Assembly: GCF_024746815.1 (NCBI RefSeq)
Contig: NZ_CP080525.1
Location: 2,294,001-2,358,000, forward strand
Source: Mesorhizobium sp. AR07
Lineage (GTDB): Bacteria; Pseudomonadota; Alphaproteobacteria; Rhizobiales; Rhizobiaceae
Length of the DNA: 64,000 nt
Direction of reading: 5' to 3'
Positions within the stretch are counted from its first letter, which is position 1. Each line of letters starts with the position of its first letter. A model generated the notes under the pieces. That model had not been told where the DNA came from. It saw only the letters and a program-made list of their open reading frames with translations, and searched no databases. Both the position numbers and the translations under genes were made by a program. Shown here one piece after another: positions 54,813 through 63,380 of this stretch.

Positions 54813-55140
54813 GTGTCTACTCGACCTCGGGCGGATCCGCATCGTTGTCCGCCCAAAGACCAATAGCCCGATCTAGATCGCGCCAAAGCCAAAGAAACGC
54901 TAGGTCCCCTCCGGGGCTGTGAGAGGGCTCTGGAGAGGTCGTCGTGCGAACCTCAATCCGGCTTGTCCCCGAGCGTTGCCCGGCGGTGCGGCAGGTGGCA
55001 CATTAGCCACAGTTAATATTAATCGGCAATCCTGTTTTGCGCCATTGGCATAGGCGTCCCGTAATGGGTCCAATAGGTCTGGCACCGCAATTGCCCTGTC
55101 AGCAATGCCGGGGTCAACCATCACCCCGGCGATGGGGGGC
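54813..55140. other. Gene-free stretch
   Basis: No gene supported; a terminator follows at 55141. Confidence 0.4.
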
Positions 55141-55174
55141 CCCGCCGCCTCGCAAATGGAGCGGCGGGTTCTTT
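55141..55174 (+). terminator. Rho-independent terminator
   Basis: CCCGCCGC (55141-55148) and GCGGCGGG (55161-55168) pair around a 12-base loop, followed by TTCTTT. Confidence 0.7.
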
Positions 55175-55229
55175 AACGGCTGATTTGAAAGCCGCCTAAA
55201 TCGCCAAAACATTGGGGTGCTGGGCAACT

Positions 55230-55493
55230 ATGTATCTTCCGCAAGTTTTGGTCGGCATGTTCGGGACGTCGTTCATCATGGCGGTCTGGGCTGACATGGA
55301 AACTGGTTCCGCCTGGAAGGCGCTCGCTTGGACCGTCCTCACGCTGATTGTATTGCAGGTTGGATATTTCCTGCTGGCATTCGGGCTTTTCTATAAGCGC
55401 TCGAAGAAAAGCACCGACGCAAAACCGGAGCCCGTCAGCCGTGCTCAGCCGCTTCGTCGAGATGGTGGTGTTTCATCCCCTGGCGGCCAATAG
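55230..55493 (+). CDS. ExoX-like exopolysaccharide production repressor
   Basis: An 87-residue membrane protein with two spans (about 5-22 and 33-54): YLPQVLVGMFGTSFIMAVWA and GSAWKALAWTVLTLIVLQVG and YF..AFGLFYKR. This matches ExoX/PsiA of rhizobia, short proteins that in Sinorhizobium act with ExoY to lower succinoglycan synthesis. I take the ATG at 55230 because the family starts at MYLPQ. The tail after residue 60 is long and charged. No exoY is present in this window. Confidence 0.8.
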   Translation: MYLPQVLVGMFGTSFIMAVWADMETGSAWKALAWTVLTLIVLQVGYFLLAFGLFYKRSKKSTDAKPEPVSRAQPLRRDGGVSSPGGQ

Positions 55494-55502
55494 GAGCCGT
55501 GT

Positions 55503-55715
55503 TCAGGAAGGTTTCACAACTCGGCCAGCCAATCGAGCGTCCAGCCCATTTTCGTAGATCCGCGCGAGCACGTCGCGGGCAGTCTCGGCACGCTCCCGTG
55601 CGCAGCCGACAAGTATGTTTCCGCCCAAGGTCGCAGGCGCACCGGCAACGTCGTCCCATACCAGGTAACAGACGGCTCAGGGACGCAGCTAAATCTAGGT
55701 TGGTAATCTTCCGCT
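55503..55715 (-). pseudogene. Frameshifted member of the PEPS-VWD family
   Basis: RFSCVPEPSVTW in one frame and YLVWDDVAGAPATLGGNILV, GCARERAETARDVLARIYEN in the next match the product of 46456-46875 (CFPEPSGGW.VWD). A single-base shift at the Trp separates them. The stop is at 55503. Confidence 0.65.
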
Positions 55716-56049
55716 GTTGTCGGTGGTCCTGCAGGCCTCCGAACGCCTACGGCGAGGCCAAGGACAGTCGTTGACGGCAGCGGCCCGACAGTCCGTCGTT
55801 GGGGTAGGTTTGGCTGACCGTCGGGCCTAGCCGACTCGGGCAAGCCGGCTGAGTCGAATCGTAATATTAGCAACTGTGCAATAAAACCCGGATCGGCCGT
55901 TTTCCCCCGCTCAGATCAGCCTCGCGCTTCCAGCAGTCCCATTTCGGGAAACATAACTGGCATCCGTCTTGCTGCGTAAGCTTGCCGGCTAACCCCGGTC
56001 CTGATTTAGCGTACTAAATCAGGTTGGGCTCGCCGGGTGTTGTGCAGGG

Positions 56050-57150
56050 CTATCGCATATGAGTAAAGAGCTGGAAGAAGAAGTCTTTGTTCCATCTGGC
56101 TCTGCGCATTTTGCTTGCAATGGGTTTGTCGAGAGGATGGGCTTGCAAGATGTTTTGCGCGAGGCGTCTGATGACGGCGAGGTTTTGCGGGGCGTTGTCC
56201 TTGCGGGAGCGAGCGTCGTCCTCATGGAAGACGACGTCGAGGCTCCAATGCAACTGGTTCTCGATTGTCCAATGTGCTCTGAGCGTCTCGGCCAGTCTTT
56301 TAGGGGTAAGCACTTTGGAGAGCGCGACATAGCGCACGGAGGTACTGGATTTGCCGCCTGCCACGCTGCGAGAGGCCTCAATGCGTCCGATCGCCTTGAG
56401 GCCGGGAAAGCCCGGCAGGTCGAGCAGCCGCTTGAGCGGCAGGACCGAAGCCCTTCGCGTCTCGGTGCGGCCATGCGCGCTGTCGCTGGTCTCAAAGAAC
56501 GCGATCTCGCCGGCTTGGGCGAAGCTTCGTTCGGCCGCGGCAAACAGCTTGGGACGATTGGGCTTCAGCCCCAGCGCATAATGCGCCTTCTTGCCGATCA
56601 GCGCCTTGGCGGTGTCGGGGCGGCAGTGCAGCGCATCGGCCGTCACTGTACAGCCCTTCAAATCCAAGCTCTTCAGAAGATCCAGCGTGGCTTTGACCTC
56701 GTCGCCCTCAGGCGCGCGGGCAGCGGCAATCGACAGCCTCGTCTCGGCGTCCCACACGCTCACCATCAAAGGTGGCATGAAAGCCCGCCCCTTCGCATAG
56801 CCGCGCCGCAACGCCTTGCCGTCGACGGCCACCACGCCGCGTGGCGGCGAAAGTCCGAGCGTTTGGCGCAGCGCCGCCATGAAGCTGGCAAAGCTGCGCG
56901 CAAGCTCATCGGCATCGAGAAGTCGAAACACCCGGCTGAACGTGTCGTGGCTCGGACAGCCATGCTCCAGCACCACGATCTCTTTCAGCTCTTCTTCCTG
57001 ACCCTCGACGAAATCGGCAATATCCACGCAGCTTTTGGCGCCGCACAACGTCGCAGCCAAGGCCAAAAACAGAAGCTCCGCCAGATCATGACGCGCGTTG
57101 ACGTCACGCGGGTCTTGAACTTCCCGCAAAATCGAAAGCAGCAATGGCAT
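56050..57150 (-). CDS. ISAs1-family transposase
   Basis: A 366-residue DDE transposase of the ISAs1 (H-repeat-like) family: an N-terminal DPRDVNARHDLAELLFLALA with CGAKSCVDIADF, the first catalytic Asp in VVAVDGKALRRGYAKG, the second in TVTADALHCRPDTAKAL and the third as Glu in WTIENQLHWSLDVVFHEDD. The frame is complete. GGGCTATCG near 56046 and GGGCTTTG near 57172 could be the inverted ends. Antisense ORFs here are shadows. Probably an intact element. Confidence 0.88.
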   Translation of the reverse strand: MPLLLSILREVQDPRDVNARHDLAELLFLALAATLCGAKSCVDIADFVEGQEEELKEIVVLEHGCPSHDTFSRVFRLLDADELARSFASFMAALRQTLGLSPPRGVVAVDGKALRRGYAKGRAFMPPLMVSVWDAETRLSIAAARAPEGDEVKATLDLLKSLDLKGCTVTADALHCRPDTAKALIGKKAHYALGLKPNRPKLFAAAERSFAQAGEIAFFETSDSAHGRTETRRASVLPLKRLLDLPGFPGLKAIGRIEASRSVAGGKSSTSVRYVALSKVLTPKRLAETLRAHWTIENQLHWSLDVVFHEDDARSRKDNAPQNLAVIRRLAQNILQAHPLDKPIASKMRRARWNKDFFFQLFTHMR

Positions 57151-57368
57151 TGGGCCTCTCCTTCAAAGACAAAGCCCCTAAAGAATCAACCTTTCCACCG
57201 CCCGCAAGACCTACTTTTACTCAAATGCGATTCCCCTGGGATGTTGTGGCGGTTGGGGTCTGCCTTCCGCGCGATTCTCTGCCCGCGAGCTATATTAACG
57301 TCCCGTTAACCATTCGAGATCACCCTCATTAAGCGGCTCAAGCACCGCAGTTACAGGCAACCGACAAG

Positions 57369-57410
57369 GCCCGTCGCTCCCCGTACCCCTCCGAGCGGCG
57401 GGCTTTGCTT
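57369..57410 (+). terminator. Orphan rho-independent terminator
   Basis: GCCCGTCGCTC and GAGCGGCGGGC pair around a loop of about 13 bases and are followed by TTTGCTTT. No gene ends upstream on the + strand, since ISAs1 lies directly before it. Confidence 0.65.
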
Positions 57411-57550
57411 TAGAAGCTAAGCCTCGACGAGATCTTCGTCCTGAACGAAGCCGGACTTTCCGACTTCGGCGCACTGCGGTCGGCAAGCCGGCTGGGTGAG
57501 CCGCCTTGCAAGCTTTCTCCGTCTGCGCAATATTTGCGGCAGGGGAAATG

Positions 57551-57778
57551 ATGCACACGCTGCCGCCCAATATCGATATCGATGCCGACGTGGTGCTAGC
57601 CATCGGCCGGATGCTCGACGACCATGCAAAGTTGGCGTCTGTCTCGCTCGCGGATTCGGTCCAGCAAATCCGCAACGATCACAAAACGGCCCTTAGCGAC
57701 TTCGATCTGGAAGAACTTGTGGTCGAGATGGCAGCTTCACGCGGACTTTCCGTCTTACTCGACCGCACAGCGAGATAA
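57551..57778 (+). CDS. Small conserved protein
   Basis: A 75-residue helical protein: LPPNIDIDADVVLAIGRMLD and then SLADSVQQIRNDHKTALSDF, ending RGLSVLLDRTAR. I see no domain I know. The second of two adjacent ATGs (57551) is 6 bases from AGGGGAA and chosen for this reason. Followed 45 bp later by the DUF768 gene on the same strand. Confidence 0.65.
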   Translation: MHTLPPNIDIDADVVLAIGRMLDDHAKLASVSLADSVQQIRNDHKTALSDFDLEELVVEMAASRGLSVLLDRTAR

Positions 57779-57823
57779 CGGCCGCTCCTCGGAACCTAAC
57801 CGCCGGGCCGGAATTTTGGGCCA

Positions 57824-58045
57824 ATGAGCACGCGCGGCACCGATTTTTTGCATCAGTGGCCTAGCAACAACATTCCCGAGACCATCGGCGCGGACACAAT
57901 CTCGGTGAGCGAGCTGACGAACGAGCTATTCGCCGATGCCAAAGCCCTAGATATTAGCGAGAACGAAATCGAGGAAGATACCGGCAGTGTTTATGGGGCG
58001 ATCCTGGACGCAATCGTCCACTTCGATCCTGGCATTCCCGAATAG
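57824..58045 (+). CDS. DUF768 family protein
   Basis: A 73-residue protein with MSTRGTDFLHQWPSNNIPE and then GADTISVSELTNELFADAK, EIEEDTGSVYGAILDAIVHF, the DUF768 pattern. I know the family mainly from Mesorhizobium. Function unknown. It lies in a row of four small + strand genes. Confidence 0.83.
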   Translation: MSTRGTDFLHQWPSNNIPETIGADTISVSELTNELFADAKALDISENEIEEDTGSVYGAILDAIVHFDPGIPE

Positions 58046-58124
58046 GTTTTTTTAGCCATTGCCAGTGAGATCGAGACGAGGAATATACGCCTCCCGTTGC
58101 GGCGACCCTTCCGTGGAGCTCGCC

Positions 58125-58421
58125 ATGCCCCTCAAGACCCTCGCCGACACCTTGGCCGCCCGCGAAACCATGTACGTCAATTGCGGGCATCCGTTGTGCT
58201 GCAAATCGACAAAGCTCGATATTCAGGCGCTGATCGACAGGCTCGGCGCCGATCACGGCTCGATGCATTGGGATCTGGTCGGGCTCTTCGGCTGCTCAGA
58301 TTGCAAGGCCGCGGGTCGCGACCGCCGACCGGTGTTCTTCACATGCATTCCTGATTACGAAAGCCAGCAGCGGGAGCGCAACCGCGACTGGAAGCCGACT
58401 TTCGAGCGAAGAGCAGACTAA
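58125..58421 (+). CDS. Small protein with cysteine pairs
   Basis: A 98-residue protein with CGHPLCCKSTKLDI, then GLFGCSDCKAAGRDRRPVFF and FTCIPDYE. The Cys pattern (C..PLCC, C..C) could bind zinc. It is not assigned to a known family. The start at 58125 begins with MPLKTLADTLAARE; an in-frame upstream ATG at 58059 lacks similarity to the rest. Recurrent in Rhizobiales as far as I can judge. Confidence 0.65.
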   Translation: MPLKTLADTLAARETMYVNCGHPLCCKSTKLDIQALIDRLGADHGSMHWDLVGLFGCSDCKAAGRDRRPVFFTCIPDYESQQRERNRDWKPTFERRAD

Positions 58422-58504
58422 ACCCACTGCAGCAGCCGAGCGCCTGAGGGAACCATCTGGCGGCGGGAGGCTTACTATGATCGAGGGAGCCAAGGACTAG
58501 TTCG

Positions 58505-58693
58505 ATGGCCGAGGAAACAAGGCGGCCTCAGTTGGCTGCTGAAAGCATTCGCGCGCTAGCGATTGAAACGGGCATCACCGAGGAACAGATTAGCGATATT
58601 GTCTCTATGGTTGGCCCTAATCGGGCGTCGATCCTGAGAGAAGCGCGGCTACTCAGCCAGGCCAGACAGTTTCCGAATTGGCCGCCACGGTGA
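58505..58693 (+). CDS. Small conserved protein
   Basis: A 62-residue helical protein: AAESIRALAIETGITEEQIS and then SMVGPNRASILREARLLSQA. It looks like a small helix bundle with a possible HTH-type element, but I cannot place it. Fourth gene of the row beginning at 57551. Confidence 0.55.
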   Translation: MAEETRRPQLAAESIRALAIETGITEEQISDIVSMVGPNRASILREARLLSQARQFPNWPPR

Positions 58694-58712
58694 CCGTGCG
58701 CCAATGAGGCGT

Positions 58713-58937
58713 CTAGCGGCGACGCTGCTCGTAGCGCTGATTGCGATCTGAAACCCCGAAAAGTCCGGCCTTCAATTCCTCAGCACTGGTCGCGCCGTTG
58801 TTGAACAACGACATGACCAGCATCGCGATCATCTCCCGTTCCGATTCATCGGCGATGCCAAAGGCCACGCAATGGTCGTTCAAGGCCTTGGTCAGGATTG
58901 TTAATTGCTCCGAATCGGCAATGCCATTGAAAAGCAT
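58713..58937 (-). CDS. Small helical protein of the local three-member family
   Basis: A 74-residue helical protein: LTILTKALNDHCVAFGIADE and then SEREMIAMLVMSLFNNGATS, AEELKAGLFG. The pattern fits the products of 9542-9781 and 25373-25594. It has the same 5' flank as the 9542-9781 gene. Function unknown. Confidence 0.62.
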   Translation of the reverse strand: MLFNGIADSEQLTILTKALNDHCVAFGIADESEREMIAMLVMSLFNNGATSAEELKAGLFGVSDRNQRYEQRRR

Positions 58938-58939
58938 GT

Positions 58940-59057
58940 GCTCTCTCCCTCCAGAGGGGCGAAAGCGTGATCGACTCTTTCAAGCGCCAGCGCCCGATAC
59001 AAGGCTGGCGACGTTTGCTTTATACGCTTTGGACAGTCGGTTAGCGAGTCATCCCGT
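58940..59057 (-). repeat. Conserved 5' flank shared with 9785-9900 (copy 2)
   Basis: Contains TGACTCGCTAACCG, TGTC, AAGCGTATAAAG, GTCGCC and a GC-rich inverted repeat, in the same order as copy 1. TATAAA could act as a -10 box in this copy (TACAAT in the other). Confidence 0.7.
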
Positions 59058-59095
59058 ATGCCGTGGTTGTCAAATAGATAATCCCCCGCCTGCAC

Positions 59096-59383
59096 CTACA
59101 TCTCGTTGTTATCGATGATGCCGGCTTCGCCGTCCGGAAATTGAGTGTCTGTCGCACGTGATTTCTTGAGCCTCACGCCGGCGCCGCCGCCGTTCTCGGG
59201 GATGAACTCGACGCCGGCCGATTCGAAAGCCGTCTGAACCGCTGCCATTGAATGGCCGGGCGTGGTCGCCTCGGTCTCAATCCTGGTCACAGTGTTCCGG
59301 TGCACGCCGGACTTCTCAGCAAGGTCGCGGACTGTCCAATTTAGTAGCCCGCGAGCCGCTCTGACTTGTGCACCTGTCACCAC
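59096..59383 (-). CDS. XRE-type transcriptional regulator
   Basis: A 95-residue phage-type repressor: GAQVRAARGLLNWTVRDLAE and then KSGVHRNTVTRIETEATTPG (HTH), ending in GVEFIPENGGGAGVRL. I chose GTG at 59383 with AGGAA six bases upstream. The frame runs on upstream into the DAGK fragment, but this is an accident of the deletion scar, not a fusion protein. Divergent from the truncated gene at 59451; the region between holds GTGCTATACGCAC and TGCACTATAC, likely operator boxes. Confidence 0.75.
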   Translation of the reverse strand: MVTGAQVRAARGLLNWTVRDLAEKSGVHRNTVTRIETEATTPGHSMAAVQTAFESAGVEFIPENGGGAGVRLKKSRATDTQFPDGEAGIIDNNEM

Positions 59384-59450
59384 GAAATGTTCCTGTATAG
59401 TGCATGTGTCACCATAAAGGTGCGTATAGCACAATTTCAGGAGAATACCA

Positions 59451-59615
59451 ATGCCGAACACCCACGTTCCGGCCGCCGGCGAAGCTATGCCCGCTGCCAA
59501 TCTGAACCGCCGCCTGGCCCTCTTTGTCGGGCTGTCTGGCGCCGCGATGCTCGCCGCCATGCCGAAGGCACATGCTGGCGCGGAGGAAGGCCACGACCCG
59601 CTTCTCGATGTCTGA
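59451..59615 (+). pseudogene. Exported phage-type protein, 3'-truncated
   Basis: MPNTHVPAAGEAMPAANLNR, then RLALFVGLSGAAMLAAMPKA: a hydrophobic N-terminal segment, followed by HAGAEEGHDPLL. The rest is replaced by the DAGK fragment on the other strand at about 59605. CAGGAGAATACC is the ribosome site. It was probably the partner of the XRE gene. Confidence 0.5.
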
Positions 59616-59923
59616 CCGATCGTCCGTGCGAAATCGTTCGCTGTGCCAAGGGGGAGCACGTCCAACAGAAGCGATGCCGCCAGGAGACCTGGCGCAGCCG
59701 CATTCAACGTCCCATCGCCGCCACCCACGATCACCAGGTCGCAACCGCCCGCCCGACGCTTCATGACGTCGGACAGATTTTCGTCTGGACTGGGCCCGGC
59801 GTCGATCAGTTCAATCCCGCCGCGTTGCAGCAAGCCGCGCACGTAATCAATGGGCTGCGATCCTAGACGTGCTCGCCGATTGACAAGAAAAAGCGCGCGG
59901 CGCTTCGTCAGAGAGCGGTTCAT
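59606..59923 (-). pseudogene. Diacylglycerol kinase family, N-terminal fragment
   Basis: MNRSLTKRRALFLVNRRARL, the nucleotide loop LVIVGGGDGTLNAAAPGLLA, then LPLGTANDFARTIGQT: the first 106 residues of a DAGK-type lipid kinase. At the scar near 59606 the lipid-binding C-terminal domain is lost. A complete family member is at 7260-8174. Confidence 0.75.
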
Positions 59924-60379
59924 CAATGCCCGCTTCGAACAAGTAGTGGCTTGCCTGTTTCAACGACCCGATGACAGGTCGAGGACGTCGACAGAACCTC
60001 TGACTGTTCTTGGGAGCAAGGGCCGTTGACCAGAATCTGATCCAAATGTGAACAGCAGCCACGCCAATCGACAGTTGTTCGGCACCGCAATGCCCGGTCG
60101 CGGATAGCGCGGCGATCATGGTCGGTCTTATCAAGAGACATCGCACATATCTGCCGGGCCGACCTGACGGGTCGATGACAAGAGGACCGGCGATTTGCAC
60201 CATACCCCTCCGGCGCAGCCGATTTGCCGCCTTCAGGTCCAGAGGCGCGTGGTGGGATACCAACTGTCTTCAACGGCACTATGGAATAAATCGGCTCATG
60301 GAGAATAGGCGCGACGGGCGTCCCTAGAGAGATTCAGAACGACAGGCGTTCAGGCTGACGAGCAGCCTGGCTTGCAAGA
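59924..60379. other. Gene-free stretch
   Basis: No supportable gene; frames have no motif. Confidence 0.4.
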
Positions 60380-61006
60380 CTATTTTACCGAGCTGACCAG
60401 CGCTTCGTCGCCGCCCAGGATGGACACCCAGCGCCCCGTATTGTCGCTCGACTGTCTCTTCAGGTAGCGATAGCCGGTCTGGCTCCAGAGGCGAACCTTG
60501 TTGGTAAGGTTGTCGAGAATGAAGTCGCCCTTGTCCGTCCGCACTGTCAGCACGGCGTGGCCTTCGCCATCCGGCTTGCGAACGACGGTCATCAGCAGGT
60601 TGGATACGGCGACGCCGCTGGAGATAAGTTCCCGCCGCTTTTCAAGCGCGTAGTCCTCGCAGTCGCCAAACCCGTCCTCCGGATAGGCCCACCACTCTTC
60701 CTTGCCGTAGTTATCCATGTCGCTCATCGGCTTGACGCGCGTGTTCACGGATAGGTTCACCGCGGTGATCTGCCGCAAAAGCTGGCTGGACATGTGCTCG
60801 GGCGTGTTGTTGGACGAACGGATCGAGCATTCGTCGACGTGGATCTTGCAGAAATCGTAATGGCCGATCGGCTGGGATGTCGGACCGCCGATGACCATCG
60901 AAAGTTCGGACGCATTCGCCAAATTCGACGCCGAACTCAACACCGTCAAGGCGACGGCAAAGCCAAACCTCCTTGCCGTACAACGCCAACCCACCGAGGA
61001 TGCCAT
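60380..61006 (-). CDS. Transglutaminase-like cysteine protease (BTLCP family)
   Basis: A 208-residue exported protein: signal peptide (about residues 12-33, ending ANAS), then the BTLCP catalytic triad: Cys in DGFGDCEDYALEKR near 116, His in GEGHAVLTVRTD near 150 and Asp in FILDNLTNKV near 164. Members are bacterial transglutaminase-like cysteine proteinases, several of them periplasmic and linked to biofilm or surface adhesin cleavage (LapG-like). The frame is complete. Confidence 0.87.
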   Translation of the reverse strand: MASSVGWRCTARRFGFAVALTVLSSASNLANASELSMVIGGPTSQPIGHYDFCKIHVDECSIRSSNNTPEHMSSQLLRQITAVNLSVNTRVKPMSDMDNYGKEEWWAYPEDGFGDCEDYALEKRRELISSGVAVSNLLMTVVRKPDGEGHAVLTVRTDKGDFILDNLTNKVRLWSQTGYRYLKRQSSDNTGRWVSILGGDEALVSSVK

Positions 61007-61127
61007 GAGTGGCCCCGCCCATTCATTCTTGTTAACGAAATGTTAACGGCTGTTTTCCCGGCGTGTCAATGAATGTGCATCACCGATCGTTCGTCATGGT
61101 TATTTGCCCTGCCGGCGTTGTGCCCGG

Positions 61128-61587
61128 ACAGACCCCAGTTGCCGTGCAAGGTAGCCGTAGACGATATGTTCACAATCGCACCGCCACCGGAATCCCGCAT
61201 CACCGGCAAGGCGTAGGAGGCTACAAAATAGGTGGAGTCCAGGTTGGCGCCACGCATCTTGTCCCATCTCGATCCAGGGCGATCGCCTGGTTCGATGCCG
61301 CTCCGGCGCGAACCAGCGCCTGCATTGTTGACCACAACCCGCAGCCGCCCCCAATGGCCGATTTGGCCGATCAGATCCTCGACTTGATGTTCCTCCGATA
61401 GATCGCACGCGAAAAAGCGGGCTTCACCCTCAATCGCCTTTGCTTCCGCTTCAACGACGCGGCCCTTCTCGCGATCGCGGCCCGCGAACGCCACCCGAGC
61501 TCCCTCTTTCAGGAAATAGTGGACGATTCCGCGGCCTATCCCCGAATTCCCGCCGGTCACGAGAACGTCCTGACCTTTAAACCGCAT
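61128..61587 (-). pseudogene. Second copy of the SDR gene, 3'-truncated
   Basis: Starts at ATG 61587 with the same AGGAGG leader as the gene at 4129 and follows it almost base for base to 61128, encoding the nucleotide-binding motif, NNAGAG and NISSTATL. At 61128 the match ends in the middle of the gene, before the catalytic YSVAK segment; the frame continues over unrelated sequence to a stop at 61066. Hence an inactive copy. Confidence 0.88.
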
Positions 61588-61776
61588 GGTACCTCCTGCA
61601 GACGATGCAGATGCGCGCACATCACGGCATCTCTGATCTATTCCGCTGAAAAACGGTGGACCGAAAAGGGATATGCTTCGCTATTCAATTCAGCGTCAGT
61701 GCCACAGCGGGTCAAGGATTGGACATCGAGCGGGAGCGAGTTCTTCCCTTTGAAGTCATGGGGCCTTTATTGGTTG
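61128..61776 (-). repeat. Direct repeat copy B (SDR gene 5' part and upstream region)
   Basis: Match to 3670-4338 in the same orientation. The coding part is nearly identical; the 190 bp upstream has many substitutions and indels. Confidence 0.9.
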
Positions 61777-61899
61777 AAAACTGCTGTCAGGTCTCCTCGT
61801 GTCCGCCAAGAGTTGCAGACAGACCTTCGGCGCGTGATCTGGAGGGCAATGATTTGGGCCGTCACCGGCTGCGTAGCCTACGACCGCAGAGTTCTGTTT

Positions 61900-62109
61900 G
61901 TGCGATCGGGTTGATGCTGAGCGTGCAGACCGTGCTTCGGCGATGGCTTCCGGAACAAAGGCTATCGCGGGATCGCGGGCAACCAGTTCCAGGAGTGTTT
62001 CAAGGTCGCTGACCTCGAAGACTGTGCGACGCTCGATGCCAACGTCCAGAAAGGCGCGATCGACGCGTTTCCCCGTCTCCCAATCCGACCGAAATCGACG
62101 AATGTTCAT
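61900..62109 (-). pseudogene. LysR effector-domain remnant
   Basis: VDRAFLDVGIERRTVFEVSD and LETLLELVARDPAIAFVPEA and IAEAR is the final third of a LysR effector domain. No HTH part or upstream gene is left. It lies between the SDR copy and an intact LysR gene. Confidence 0.6.
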
Positions 62110-62301
62110 CTTTCAACGCGGAGAGCACACCCGTCACGGCCGGCCAAGGCATGTTTCAGCGCACTGGTGAGCTCGACACATCTGGCGGGTGGCGGCGTTA
62201 TTTTTCTGTGGCATGGTGGATCAATCGTGAGGATTTCGATGTCGTCTGCTTAATGCCACACCAACGCCCCGGCCGTGGCGATCTAGATATTGGGAGTTGT
62301 T

Positions 62302-63207
62302 ATGTCGCTCAGTCGCGCTGAAATGTACGACCTTTCGATATTCCTGCTAATCGTACAGTATCGCAGTTTTAGAAAGGCGGCGGACAATCTCGGCGTAACC
62401 GCATCAGCACTCAGCCACAGGGTAAAAGCACTTGAGGAGCGACTTGGCGTAAGGCTGCTGAACCGTACAAGCCGAAGTGTTGCTCCAACAGTGGCTGGAA
62501 GCGCGCTTGCCGAAAAAGTGAGTGCTGGCCTCGATCTTATCAATTCCGGCTTGGAAGAACTGCACGGGCACCACGAAGGGACCGCCGGTAGTGTGCGGTT
62601 GAATGTACTGCGCGATGCGTCAACTTTACTTCTGCGCCCGGCATTGCCGATCTTCTTGCAGCGCTTTCCCAATATCGAACTGGAGATTGCCGTCGACGAT
62701 CACTTCGTCGACGTGACAGCGGAAGGCTTCGATGCCGGTCTCAGATATGGTGGCACGATACCGGAGGACATGATCGCCATTCCATTGACGGCGCCACTCA
62801 AGTGGGTGGTCGTCGGCGCACCGGCTTACTTCGAGCGCCGCGGTCGGCCGGAATTGCCTGACGATCTTCATTCCCATCAATGTATCCGCATCCGCACGGG
62901 GCGAGGGCAGATTTACAAATGGGAATTCGAGCAGGGCGACGATCGGCGCGAGATCGACGTTCCTGGCTCACTCATCTCAAGTGAGTCTGCCTTCGCCATC
63001 AATGCTGCGATCGACGGTATTGGTCTGTTTTATTGCTTGGAAAAGCTCGCGAGCCCTCACCTTGCGGCTGGACGGCTGGAAGTGGCACTGCCGCAATGGT
63101 CGTCAATCGGCCCACCATTGTCCATGTACTATTCGAGTCGCCGGCAACTGCCCTTCGGGATCAGCGCCCTTGTTCAACTGATACGCGAACTCAATCCGCT
63201 GAAATGA
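62302..63207 (+). CDS. LysR family transcriptional regulator
   Basis: A 301-residue LysR protein: HTH at residues 5-60 (FLLIVQYRSFRKAADNLGVT then ASALSHRVKALEERLG) and a substrate-binding domain (LRPALPIFLQRFPNIELEIA, DAGLRYGGTIPEDMIAIPL). The start ATG at 62302 has GGGAG 8 bases upstream. It is 173 bp upstream of the aldo/keto reductase gene on the same strand, so it may regulate it. Confidence 0.88.
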   Translation: MSLSRAEMYDLSIFLLIVQYRSFRKAADNLGVTASALSHRVKALEERLGVRLLNRTSRSVAPTVAGSALAEKVSAGLDLINSGLEELHGHHEGTAGSVRLNVLRDASTLLLRPALPIFLQRFPNIELEIAVDDHFVDVTAEGFDAGLRYGGTIPEDMIAIPLTAPLKWVVVGAPAYFERRGRPELPDDLHSHQCIRIRTGRGQIYKWEFEQGDDRREIDVPGSLISSESAFAINAAIDGIGLFYCLEKLASPHLAAGRLEVALPQWSSIGPPLSMYYSSRRQLPFGISALVQLIRELNPLK

Positions 63208-63380
63208 ACTTTGCGGAGGCCGGACCATGGGTGACAATCAATTGGCCATCGATGAGCACAGCTCACTGATCTGATTACCTATCACCCATTGATTCATTAA
63301 TCGACGATGCTATTCAATCTCTCGAATGCTGCGCGGCCGATGGACCGGAATGGCGCATGCAATGCAAATACGAGGCTTGA

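Noticed and set aside
56059..57309. A 416-codon open frame on the + strand
   Set aside because: It lies opposite the ISAs1 transposase, has low-complexity composition and no motif; a shadow of the GC-rich minus strand gene.
59096..59926. A fused DAGK-XRE protein of 276 residues
   Set aside because: The middle has no homology, the XRE part has its own start and ribosome site, and the DAGK part is cut; a scar, not a domain fusion.
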